Shown one piece after another: positions 1 through 6,508 of a DNA stretch of 11,736 bases. The number at the start of each line of letters is the position of its first letter. The first letter of the stretch is position 1. This stretch comes from Collinsella aerofaciens (lineage in GTDB: Bacteria; Actinomycetota; Coriobacteriia; Coriobacteriales; Coriobacteriaceae): NCBI GenBank assembly GCA_905213325.1, contig CAJMHW010000045.1:1-11736 (forward strand), in the 5' to 3' direction. The notes under the pieces are model-generated. The model saw only the letters and a list, made by a program, of their open reading frames with translations, was not told the DNA's origin and did no database searches. The translations under genes and the position numbers were made by a program.

Positions 1-87
1 AGCTGCGGAAACGCGGGGTCCGTTCAGGCTGTTGCGTTGAGATTGAAAATCAACCGGTTTATCCACTTTGGCCTACCAAAGGGGGAG

Positions 88-253
88 AGGTTTATTTTGG
101 TCGGTTTTATCAGGTAAAACGGCAAATGGGGCCGGCCTCGGGTTGTGATGAGGCAGGCCCCCTTTGGGATGCTATGCATGTATGTCGGCGCGCGGTTGAT
201 TGCGATGCCGCAACTGGGGCGTTTCCGCAGGTAAAACCTGCCAAAATAAACCT
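88..253. repeat. MITE-like inverted-repeat element in gene-free DNA left of pth
   Basis: AGGTTTATTTTGG at 88-100 is the exact reverse complement of 241-253. The match continues imperfectly inward (GGTTTTA and following bases), giving roughly 27-bp imperfect terminal inverted repeats around a 166-bp unit. The ends carry small hairpins: GTTTTA/TAAAAC at 104-120 and GCAGGT/ACCTGC at 227-241. Further inverted pairs overlap or surround it: CTGCGGAAACGC 3-14 with 219-230, AATCAACCG 48-56 with 193-201, and CCAAAGGGGG 76-85 with 158-167. No open reading frame of note lies in 1-271, so this stretch is structured intergenic DNA. It may be a degenerate non-autonomous mobile repeat, nested repeats, or a structured RNA 3' of pth. 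The repeats are seen directly; the element interpretation is inference. Confidence 0.5.
128..161 (-). terminator. candidate terminator hairpin downstream of pth
   Basis: GGGGCCGGCCTC (128-139) pairs with GAGGCAGGCCCC (150-161) around a 10-nt loop, giving 12 bp with one mismatch (134 against 155). Read on the minus strand, the strong stem is followed by ATTTGCCGTTTT, which is only loosely U-rich. It lies about 110 nt past the pth stop. The stem is solid, but its role as the pth terminator is uncertain because it sits inside the nested repeats of 1-253. Confidence 0.35.
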
Positions 254-271
254 GTTCCTAAATGATAGGTT

Positions 272-901
272 TTAGTGCTTGCCGTTGGCGGAGGCGGCGC
301 CGTTGACATGGTCGCGGGCATAGACCACGCCGTGCACGATCGCCAGGCCGGCGGCGTCGGCCGCGCGGGCGCAGGTGTCCTGGAAATCCTCGGCCTCGCG
401 GGCGCGCAGCTGCTTGAGCACGTAGTCGGCGACGGCCATCTTGCCGGGAGGGTTGCCGATGCCGGTGCGGATGCGGCTGAAGTCGCGGCTGCCCATCTTG
501 TCGATGATGGAACGCAGGCCGTTGTGACCGGCATGGCCGCCGCCCACCTTAACACGCACGTCGCCGGCGGGAATATCGAGCTCGTCGTGGATGACGAGCA
601 GCTCCTCGGCCTTGATCTTGTACTCGCGGCAGAGTTTGGAGATGGGCCCGCCCGAGGTGTTCATGTACGACTGCGGCTTGACCAGTACAATCTGGCGCTT
701 GCCGCCCTCTTCCTCGGGATCGTTGATGTTGATGAGCGCGACCTCGGCGCCTGCTTGGTTTTTCCAGTACGTGACGCCGGCCTGACGGGCCAGCTCGTCG
801 ATTGCTTTGAAACCAGCGTTGTGACGGGTCTCGGCATACTCCTCGCCAGGGTTGCCAAGTCCGGCAACCATGCGAATCTTAAGCGGCTGTGCAGCTGCCA
901 T
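272..901 (-). CDS. pth: peptidyl-tRNA hydrolase
   Basis: Releases tRNA from peptidyl-tRNAs dropped by stalled ribosomes, in the cytoplasm. The 209-residue product is close to the usual ~190-210 and carries the bacterial Pth signatures. GLGNPGEEYAETRHNAGF near the N terminus holds Asn17 and the catalytic His27. YMNTSGG holds Asn81, HDELD holds Asp106, and GGGHAGHNGLRSI holds Asn127; all are active-site positions in the family. Two in-frame ATGs exist. The one at 907 abuts the Shine-Dalgarno AAAGGA, whereas the ATG at 901 has AAGGA 5 nt upstream, so 901 is preferred and the longer form would add Met-Asn. It is the last gene of a glmU-prs-pth run on this strand, separated from prs by an accessory insertion. 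A good -35 (TTGACA, 955-960) suggests its own promoter. Confidence 0.96.
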   Translation of the reverse strand: MAAAQPLKIRMVAGLGNPGEEYAETRHNAGFKAIDELARQAGVTYWKNQAGAEVALININDPEEEGGKRQIVLVKPQSYMNTSGGPISKLCREYKIKAEELLVIHDELDIPAGDVRVKVGGGHAGHNGLRSIIDKMGSRDFSRIRTGIGNPPGKMAVADYVLKQLRAREAEDFQDTCARAADAAGLAIVHGVVYARDHVNGAASANGKH

Positions 902-928
902 GTTCATCCTTTCGTTGATTTGTCGCCT

Positions 929-960
929 GCTATGGTGAGCGACCCTGTTGCTGCTGTCAA
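929..960 (-). promoter_or_regulatory. candidate pth promoter
   Basis: On the minus strand a perfect TTGACA (955-960) lies about 55 nt upstream of the pth start. The best -10 in range, around ACCATAGC (929-936), is poor. Supported mainly by the -35 match and by the need for pth to be transcribed independently of the inserted gene. Confidence 0.3.
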
Positions 961-1013
961 ATGGAGGGCAATTGAGGTTATTTGAGGGCGTTTGGACGGC
1001 CGTCGAAATCGAG

Positions 1014-1219
1014 GTGGACAGTTAGTTCGGATACGTATAAGTTCTGAGAACTCGAATTGCTCGATTCAATGCCGATACGTTGTTTTGGAGCTTTAGTTAG
1101 TCCATATGACGCTGTTTTGAAGTCTACCCTGCCTTCAAATCGGGCGAATGGTATAGAGATAACTGCAAAACAGCCTAATTCAATGTGTCCATTTATACGT
1201 ATTTGAACTAACTGTCCAG
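1014..1219. repeat. terminal-inverted-repeat element, copy 1 (~205 bp)
   Basis: The left end TGGACAGTTAGTTC.. (1015-1040) and the reverse complement of 1193-1218 match over 26 bp with two mismatches. Both contain ATACGTATAA. The interior (1041-1192) is visibly more AT-rich than the flanking genes and has no convincing gene. The same terminal repeat bounds the element at 2542-2745, with a different interior, so these are two members of one family. The right end lies 33 bp past the stop of the gene at 1252-2379. No clear target-site duplication is visible. Most likely a MITE or similar non-autonomous element; a transcription-related repeat is possible. Confidence 0.75.
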
Positions 1220-1251
1220 CCCTGCTCGACGGTGCACGGGTGATTCGCCGT

Positions 1252-2379
1252 TTAGACCGGCGCAAGGCCGATTCCGGCCCGCAGGGCGTTGAGCCAAGCG
1301 GTCTGACGCTTGCGATAGCCCTTGATACGGTATCGGAATCGGACTCCCGCGAGTCGATGCATCGTTTGGGCGAAGGCTTCGAGTGCAACAAGGTCTTTCA
1401 TTTGGTCGCGATTGATAACCAGGACGTGGATGCCCATTGCCTTGAGGCCATTATTTCGATTGCCATCGTGGATGCGAGCGTTTTGAAGCTCATGCCCAAT
1501 TCCGTTGTATTCGTTGTCGACTCCGGCGGCCGGGCAATATAGGTCGCAGATGGCGTAAGGGATGCCGGAGGACATGTTGACCGCAAGAGTGTCGAAGTCG
1601 ATTCGATAGTTGAGTAGCAGGCCTCCCATGGGCAGGCTGCAACATCCGAATCCGCCAAAGCGCATGGGCGCTCCGAGAACGGCAAACATTAGGGATTCGG
1701 CTGGGGATGCAGATCCGGGTCGGGCGAGATTGACTGCCGTGCGAAACGAGGTATATGAGCTACTTTTGGCGAAGCGTGCGATCGCCTCGAGCTCTTCGAT
1801 AGTTGTGGCGGGCTCGCATTTGTAGTGTGCCTGTTCGTAGCGGGTCTCGTTCTGTTGTTCGGTCGCCGACTGGTCGCCCAGGCAATCAAGATCGCTCGTC
1901 GCTGCGCAGTCATCGCCCTTGGGCCAGATGGCGTCATAGGCAATGGGGTATGTTGCCCCGGGGGGAAGGGAGTAGGTTCCGAGCAGTTCCATGAGTAGCA
2001 TCAAGGTTTTGGCGACTGATTCATTCTTGGAACAAAGCATGGCTGTCATGGCAGGAGACGTAGCGTAGATGTCGGCCTCGACGTGCATAATTGCACCTTC
2101 AGGAAGCGGAGCGGAGAGAATATGCTGAAGAAGTCGCTTGTCGGGGCGCCTGTTGTCTTCGTTTGAAACGAGAAGATCGAGCAGTTCGGAATCATCTTCA
2201 TTCCAGGCGTCGAGTATCGAAAGTGCGCCAAAGTCTATCGCGTCATTGTTGGGAATGCAGCCAGCCAAGGCCTGTGCTTGCTGTTCGCTATCAACGGAGT
2301 CCCAGGGTAGGGCAGAGTACGCCCGTCGTGCGCGACGAATTGCGCGGAGGGCGGAGAAATGTGAAATCACGGTCATCAT
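1252..2379 (-). CDS. AbiEi-like/DUF559-type protein with putative PD-(D/E)XK nuclease fold
   Basis: 375-residue soluble protein, function unproven. The N terminus (VISHFSALRAIRRARR, about 4-19) and the blocks YATSPAMTAMLC (105-116), LLGTYSLP (132-139) and SPAESLMFAVLGAP (225-238) resemble, from memory, a large family in Coriobacteria related to AbiEi-type antitoxin/abortive-infection proteins. The C-terminal part reads like a DUF559/Vsr-like nuclease domain: CDLYCP (Asp279), NEYNG (Glu290), His296, then GLKAMGIHVLVINRDQM. As I recall relatives, the motif is usually E-Y/V-D; here Asn292 replaces Asp, so catalysis may be lost. No Shine-Dalgarno precedes the ATG pair at 2374-2379, so the start is uncertain and the message may be leaderless (TACGTT sits 7-12 nt upstream). 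It is bracketed by two repeats of one family and interrupts glmU-prs-pth, which points to acquisition. Expression is unknown. Confidence 0.7.
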   Translation of the reverse strand: MMTVISHFSALRAIRRARRAYSALPWDSVDSEQQAQALAGCIPNNDAIDFGALSILDAWNEDDSELLDLLVSNEDNRRPDKRLLQHILSAPLPEGAIMHVEADIYATSPAMTAMLCSKNESVAKTLMLLMELLGTYSLPPGATYPIAYDAIWPKGDDCAATSDLDCLGDQSATEQQNETRYEQAHYKCEPATTIEELEAIARFAKSSSYTSFRTAVNLARPGSASPAESLMFAVLGAPMRFGGFGCCSLPMGGLLLNYRIDFDTLAVNMSSGIPYAICDLYCPAAGVDNEYNGIGHELQNARIHDGNRNNGLKAMGIHVLVINRDQMKDLVALEAFAQTMHRLAGVRFRYRIKGYRKRQTAWLNALRAGIGLAPV

Positions 2380-2541
2380 AGCTATAACGTACTAAGTTGG
2401 CGGCAGAATGCGACCGCCATACCGTTCTTTTCGCTCAGCGGGGCGCTGCGCGCCATGAACGGCTGGGTGTTATGAAATCGGTGGAATCGGTTGAGGGGAT
2501 TGCAGGAAATTGAGCTCTGCCGCGAAGGTTGACGATAGCTA

Positions 2542-2745
2542 CTGGACAGTTAGTTCAGATACGTATAAGACGGCGGGCGTTCGAGGCGTTTCTAAGGGCT
2601 TTCGAGGGCGATTTGAGGGTAAATATGCGGCGGTCGTACTCGAAAGCGATGAGCTTTGGGCAGTATGGCGTTCGCCGGGGAGCTCAGAAGGCTCAGAACG
2701 GCCTTTGGAGCTTTAAAAAAATACGTATCTGAACTAATTGTCCAG
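2542..2745. repeat. terminal-inverted-repeat element, copy 2 (~204 bp)
   Basis: CTGGACAGTTAGTTCAG.. (2542-2566) and the reverse complement of 2721-2745 match over 25 bp with a single mismatch. The ends are nearly identical to those of 1014-1219, but the interior (2567-2720) is GC-richer and clearly different; a short TTGGAGCTTT string is shared. It lies between the prs terminator (2766-2797) and the start of the accessory gene at 2379. Short reading frames across it arise from the repeat ends (GQLVQIRI in both copies) and are not taken as genes. The remaining spacer 2380-2541 shows no feature I can support. Confidence 0.78.
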
Positions 2746-2765
2746 GGAAGGTTGTCGAGGGGTAG

Positions 2766-2797
2766 AAAAAGGGTCGGAAGCGAGCTTCCGACCCTTT
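2766..2797 (-). terminator. intrinsic terminator of prs
   Basis: AAAGGGTCGGAAG (2768-2780) pairs perfectly with 2785-2797 around the tetraloop CGAG. On the minus strand the 13-bp stem ends in a run of five Ts (2766-2770). It lies 34 nt past the prs stop. The plus-strand side has As rather than Ts, so it acts for prs only. Confidence 0.92.
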
Positions 2798-2830
2798 AAA
2801 AACACCAAAGATGATGAGATGCACGCTGGA

Positions 2831-3817
2831 TTACAGCGCGAAGTCGCCGCCGACGAGCGTGGAGACGGGCTCCTCGTGGTAAACGGCGGAGATGGCCTGA
2901 GCGAACTCCTCGGCGACCGAGATGGTCTTGATCTTGCCGCCGACCTCGACGGGAATGGCGTCGGTGACGAGGCACTCGACGATCGGGGCGTCGTTCAGAC
3001 GCTCGATGGCCGGACCGGAGAAGATGCCGTGGGTGGCGCATACGTAGATGTCGCCGGCGCCCATAGCCTTGAGCTCCTTAACGTTGGCGCACAGGGTGCC
3101 TGCGGTGTCGATCATGTCGTCGTTGATGATGCAGGTCTTGCCCTTGATGTCACCGATGATGCCCATGACCTCGGCGGCGTTGTGGCGCGGACGGCCCTTG
3201 TGGGCGATGGCCAGGTCGCAGCCGAGCATGTCGGACAGCTTCTTGGCGGCCTTGGCGCGGCCCACATCGGGGGAGACGACAACCAGGTTGTCGGTGTCGA
3301 AGTGCATGTCGTTGTAGTACTGGCCAAACAGCGGCAGCGCGGACAGGTGGTTAACCGGGATATCGAAGAAGCCCTGAATCTGGCCCTGGTGCAGGTCGAG
3401 GGTGATGATGCGGTTGACGCCGGCGCGCTCGAGCAGGTTGGCGACGAGGCGGGCGGTGATGGGCTCGCGCGGGCCGGCCTTGCGGTCCTGGCGGGCATAG
3501 CCGTAGTGGGTGATAACGGCGGTGATGGAGCGGGCGGATGCGCGCTTGGCAGCGTCGGTGGCGATGAGCAGCTCCATGAGCATGTCGTTGACGTTGCCGC
3601 CGGCCACGGACTGAATCAGGAAGACGTCGGCGCCGCGGACGGTCTCGTCGTAGCGGGCGTAAATCTCACCGTTGGCGAACTGCTTTAGCGTAAGGCCCGA
3701 AAGCTCGACCCCAAGGTACTCAGCGATCTTCTGAGCGAGGGGACGGTTGGAGGAACCGGAATACACGCGGATGGACTTGCGCATATTCTCCGACTTCTCG
3801 GGATCATTAATCGGCAT
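2831..3817 (-). CDS. prs: ribose-phosphate pyrophosphokinase (PRPP synthetase)
   Basis: Makes PRPP from ribose 5-phosphate and ATP, feeding purine, pyrimidine, NAD, histidine and tryptophan synthesis. 328 residues against about 315 in typical class I enzymes; the excess is an N-terminal extension before MRKSIRVYSG. Visible landmarks are FANGEIY (47-53), ATP-site RQDRK (109-113), DLHQGQIQGFF (141-151), the flexible-loop residues Lys207 and Arg209 in HKGRPR, and the PRPP-binding loop NDDMIDTAGT (232-241). The start is well fixed by AAGGAG 7 nt upstream; Met12 is a less likely alternative. It lies downstream of glmU, whose terminator (3959-3988) and a candidate prs -10 (3862-3867) fall in the 191-bp gap, so prs probably has its own promoter. 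Its terminator is at 2766-2797. Confidence 0.97.
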   Translation of the reverse strand: MPINDPEKSENMRKSIRVYSGSSNRPLAQKIAEYLGVELSGLTLKQFANGEIYARYDETVRGADVFLIQSVAGGNVNDMLMELLIATDAAKRASARSITAVITHYGYARQDRKAGPREPITARLVANLLERAGVNRIITLDLHQGQIQGFFDIPVNHLSALPLFGQYYNDMHFDTDNLVVVSPDVGRAKAAKKLSDMLGCDLAIAHKGRPRHNAAEVMGIIGDIKGKTCIINDDMIDTAGTLCANVKELKAMGAGDIYVCATHGIFSGPAIERLNDAPIVECLVTDAIPVEVGGKIKTISVAEEFAQAISAVYHEEPVSTLVGGDFAL

Positions 3818-3861
3818 TACCCTTCTCCTTTATATCGAATGCCATATAGATGCCTTGTTGC

Positions 3862-3867
3862 ATTGTA
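3862..3867 (-). promoter_or_regulatory. candidate -10 box of prs promoter
   Basis: TACAAT on the minus strand, five of six matches to TATAAT, sits about 44 nt upstream of the prs start and downstream of the glmU terminator. No good -35 is found at 16-18 bp spacing. The predicted leader is short, about 35-40 nt, and shows no riboswitch-like structure. Confidence 0.4.
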
Positions 3868-3958
3868 ACCGCGCGACGGGGTTAATCGGGTCTTGATAAC
3901 GTCTTTACCGTCAACGGACACGAACCGACCACTCATCCTGTCGCGCAGGTCACGATAG

Positions 3959-3988
3959 AAAAAAGAGCCGCCCCCATGGGAACAGCTC
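3959..3988 (-). terminator. intrinsic terminator of glmU
   Basis: On the minus strand GAGCTGTTCCC (3978-3988) pairs with GGGGGCGGCTC (3965-3975) through G-C, A-T and three G-U pairs. The turn is tight; the realistic form is a 10-bp stem with a CATG loop. It is followed by six Ts (3959-3964). It lies 20 nt past the glmU stop. Confidence 0.88.
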
Positions 3989-4008
3989 CTTAGATGCTTG
4001 GTAAAACG

Positions 4009-5421
4009 TTATACCTCGTCGTCCTCGTGCAGACGGCGGCGATAATCGGCGGCCCAGCCCTCAATATTTACCTGACGGGCACGACCCAGGCCAAGTGCGT
4101 CGGCCGGGACCGGCTCAGTGATGACGGAGCCGGCGGCCACGAGCGCGCCGTCGCCGATCTGGGCGGGCGCGACCATCATGGTGTCGGAACCGATGAAGGC
4201 GTCCTTGCCGATGACGGTCTTGTGCTTGTGCACGCCGTCGTAGTTGCAGGTGATGGAGCCCGCGCCCACGTTGACGCCGGAGCCCATGGTGGTGTCGCCG
4301 ATGTAGGACAGGTGCGGCACCTTGGAGCCCTCACCGATCGTGGACTTCTTGATCTCCACGTGCGTGCCGGCCTTGGAGCCGTCGAGCATGTGGGTGCCCG
4401 GGCGCAGGTAGGCGCGCGGGCCGCAGTCGACGCCGTTCTCGATGACGGCCTCGATGGCGATGGTCTCATCGATGATGCAGCCGCTGCCGACGGTGGTGTC
4501 GGTGAGGCGACTGTTGGGGCCGAGCTGGCACTCTTCGCCCACGGTGACGTGACCGATCAGATGCGTCTGCGGCCACACGACGGTGTCGCGGCCGATAACG
4601 GCATCGGGGCCGATCCAGGCCTGCGTGGGGTCGATGAAGGTAACGCCCTCGGCCATCCAGTGCTCGTTGATGCGGTCGCGCGCGATAGCGGTGAGCTGCG
4701 CGAGCTGGATACGGCTGTTGACGCCCAGGCCATCGCGGTAGTCATCGCAGTGGAAGATGGAGACAGCCTGGTCGTGGCTTTTGAGAATCTCGAGCATGTC
4801 GGGCAGGTAGTACTCGGATTGCGCGTTGTCGTTGCCGATCTCGTCAATGTGCGCGGCGAGCTGCGCGCCGTCGAAGGCGTAGCAGCCGGCGTTGCACTCG
4901 AGTAGCGTGGCGGCCTGCTCGGGCGTGCAGTCCTTCTGCTCGATGATGCGCTCGATCTGGCCGTCGGCGCCCAGTTTGATGCGGCCGTAGCCGAAGGGGT
5001 CGGGCGGGGTCATGGTCATGACGGTGCAGGCGAGCTCGCCGGTAGCGACGGTCTGCGCGAACTTGGCGACGGTGTCGGCGGTGATGAGCGGCAGGTCGCC
5101 GTTGAGCACGACGACGGGGCCTTGCGTGATGCCGCAGGCCTCGAGCGCGACCTTCACGGCGTGACCGGTGCCCAGGCGCTCGGTCTGCTCGACGCACTCG
5201 ACCTTGGTGGCGCTGTTGGCGTAGGCGCCGTCGATCAGGGCGCGCATCTCGTCGGCGTGGCTGCCGATGACGACCACGACGCGGCTGCAGCCGGCCTTGA
5301 TGGTAGCGTCGACGATCCACTGGACCATGGGCTTGCCCAGGATCTTGTGCGAAACCTTGCAGTGGTTCGACTTCATGCGGGTGCCCTCGCCGGCAGCGAG
5401 GATAATTGCGGTTGCGTCCAT
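4009..5421 (-). CDS. glmU: bifunctional GlmU: glucosamine-1-P acetyltransferase / GlcNAc-1-P uridyltransferase
   Basis: Makes UDP-GlcNAc for peptidoglycan in two steps: acetylation of GlcN-1-P, then uridylyl transfer from UTP. 470 residues, near the usual ~455. The N-terminal pyrophosphorylase domain shows LAAGEGTRMKS (8-18, catalytic Arg15, with Lys22 following), QTERLGTGHA (79-88) and NGDLPL (Asp109). The C-terminal left-handed beta-helix shows repeated hexapeptides, GPRAYLRPGT, HLSYIGD (acetyltransferase His) and GAGSITCNYDG. The frame is open upstream to 5631, but the extension is Arg/Ala-rich and unlike GlmU. The ATG at 5421 has AGGAG 5 nt upstream and the canonical start DATAIILAAG, so it is chosen. 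It is divergent from the ECF operon across 193 bp and lies upstream of prs, as in many bacteria. Confidence 0.97.
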   Translation of the reverse strand: MDATAIILAAGEGTRMKSNHCKVSHKILGKPMVQWIVDATIKAGCSRVVVVIGSHADEMRALIDGAYANSATKVECVEQTERLGTGHAVKVALEACGITQGPVVVLNGDLPLITADTVAKFAQTVATGELACTVMTMTPPDPFGYGRIKLGADGQIERIIEQKDCTPEQAATLLECNAGCYAFDGAQLAAHIDEIGNDNAQSEYYLPDMLEILKSHDQAVSIFHCDDYRDGLGVNSRIQLAQLTAIARDRINEHWMAEGVTFIDPTQAWIGPDAVIGRDTVVWPQTHLIGHVTVGEECQLGPNSRLTDTTVGSGCIIDETIAIEAVIENGVDCGPRAYLRPGTHMLDGSKAGTHVEIKKSTIGEGSKVPHLSYIGDTTMGSGVNVGAGSITCNYDGVHKHKTVIGKDAFIGSDTMMVAPAQIGDGALVAAGSVITEPVPADALGLGRARQVNIEGWAADYRRRLHEDDEV

Positions 5422-5453
5422 GTGATCTCCTGTTACGTTATAGAGACGTGTGT

Positions 5454-5481
5454 TTGGAAACGATACACGGCGCAATATGAT
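5454..5481 (+). promoter_or_regulatory. candidate promoter of the ECF transporter operon
   Basis: TTGGAA (5454-5459) and TATGAT (5476-5481) are separated by 16 bp, with a second TATGAT at 5492-5497. This is the best plus-strand match in the divergent region between glmU and ecfT. The leader of over 100 nt before the ecfT start shows no TPP, cobalamin or FMN riboswitch elements that I can recognise. Confidence 0.3.
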
Positions 5482-5614
5482 ACCGCAGGCATATGATGAG
5501 CGCGTAACGATTGGTTTGCGGCGGTTGAGGCTTGCGCCGCCGGCGTGGCGTTTGCGCTGCTTGCGTGCGGCATTGGCGGTGCTGCGGAGCTGTCGTTTGA
5601 GCGAGGGGACGGGG

Positions 5615-6508
5615 GTGCCCGTGGACAACATACAAGAGGAGTTTGGCGGCGAGCCCGTCGCGGCGTTCTCGATGTCGCATCCGGCTGTGCCGGCACTCTA
5701 TATAGTGCTGACGCTGGGGCTCACCATGTTCTCGATGCAACCGGTGCTGATTGCGCTGTCGCTTGCGGGCGGGCTGGCGTACGGGCTTGCGACGCGCGGT
5801 GCTGCGCGCACGTTGGGGGCGCTTCGCTGGCAGCTGCCGGTGATTTTGATTATCGCGGTGCTCAATCCGCTGTTTAGTGCATCGGGCTCGACGGAGCTGT
5901 TTCGTATTGGCATGCGTGCGGTGTATCTAGAGAGCATGGTTTACGGCCTGTGCATGGGTGGGCTGTTTGTGGCGAGCGTGCTGTGGTTTGAGGCAGCGGC
6001 GTCGATGCTCGAATACGACAAGGTACTCGCGCTGCTGGGCAATGCCGCACCGGTGATTGCGCTTATGATCTCGATGTGCATGCGGCTTATCCCGCAGTTT
6101 TTGCGCCGCGGCCGCACGGTGCTGGCGGTGCAAGATGCGATTGACGTGCCGGGGCGCGCGCCGGCCGACCCCGTGCGCTCGCGCCTGCGGGCATCGAGTG
6201 TGTTGATGGGCTGGGGCATGGAAGATTCGCTGGAGCGCGCGGACGCGATGCGCTTGCGCGGGTGGGGTGCCGCGACGCGTCGTACGACGTATGCGCGGTA
6301 TCGACTGGGGCGCAGCGACGTTGCCGCGCTGGTTGGGCTTGCGCTGTTTGGCGTGGCCACGATGGCAGTGGCGTGGACCGCGACGACGCAGTATTCGTTT
6401 TATCCGCAGCTCTCGGTGCCGGCGCCGTGGCCGGGCTATGTCGTGTACGCTGCCTGGATGGTGCTGCCTTGTGCGTTGCACGCGATTGATGAGAAGAGGT
6501 TTGGCTGA
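5615..6508 (+). CDS. ecfT: ECF transporter transmembrane component (EcfT)
   Basis: Membrane coupling subunit of an energy-coupling-factor importer; it transmits ATPase motion to the S component. With the GTG start at 5615 it has 297 residues. There are about six hydrophobic segments, beginning with PALYIVLTLGLTMF, QPVLIALSLAGGLAYGL and WQLPVILIIAVLNPLF, with two more near the C terminus (DVAALVGLALFGVATMAVAW and PGYVVYAAWMVLPCAL). The cytoplasmic coupling region holds a recognisable second signature AMRLRG (about 211-216). The first one, usually A-R-G-like, is degenerate (DAIDVPG, 174-180). The start is uncertain: GTG 5615 has GAGGGG 6 nt upstream, GTG 5621 and ATG 5672 are alternatives, and the frame is open from 5450 with Arg-rich non-membrane sequence. 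The stop overlaps the ecfA start by one base, so the two are co-transcribed and probably translationally coupled. Confidence 0.85.
   Translation: MPVDNIQEEFGGEPVAAFSMSHPAVPALYIVLTLGLTMFSMQPVLIALSLAGGLAYGLATRGAARTLGALRWQLPVILIIAVLNPLFSASGSTELFRIGMRAVYLESMVYGLCMGGLFVASVLWFEAAASMLEYDKVLALLGNAAPVIALMISMCMRLIPQFLRRGRTVLAVQDAIDVPGRAPADPVRSRLRASSVLMGWGMEDSLERADAMRLRGWGAATRRTTYARYRLGRSDVAALVGLALFGVATMAVAWTATTQYSFYPQLSVPAPWPGYVVYAAWMVLPCALHAIDEKRFG

Noticed and set aside
275..985. Long plus-strand open frame opposite pth
   Set aside because: Its product is Gly/Ala/Val/Asp-rich shadow sequence and the opposite strand carries all Pth motifs; it arises from GC-rich codon bias.
2529..2732. Small plus-strand frame of 67 codons over the second repeat
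   Set aside because: It begins and ends in the inverted repeats, and the GQLVQIRI string is simply the repeat translated; no independent coding evidence.
1014..2745. Classical composite transposon or IS element
   Set aside because: No transposase gene or DDE-type protein is present in the interval or elsewhere in the window, and no target-site duplication is evident.
2738..3688. Plus-strand open frame of 316 codons opposite prs
   Set aside because: Antisense shadow of prs with repetitive Val/Asp/Gly content and no recognisable domain.
3994..4905. Plus-strand open frame of 303 codons opposite glmU
   Set aside because: Antisense shadow of glmU; composition reflects the beta-helix codons on the other strand.
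5450..5614. Longer EcfT start at 5450
   Set aside because: It would add 55 Arg-rich residues and place the start within the glmU promoter region; GTG 5615 has a better ribosome site, though the start remains uncertain.
5482..5614. Vitamin riboswitch in the ECF operon leader
   Set aside because: Looked for TPP, cobalamin and FMN-type conserved boxes and saw none.
5422..5631. 70-residue N-terminal extension of GlmU
   Set aside because: The extension is Arg-rich and non-homologous, and the internal ATG at 5421 has a good ribosome site and the canonical GlmU N terminus.
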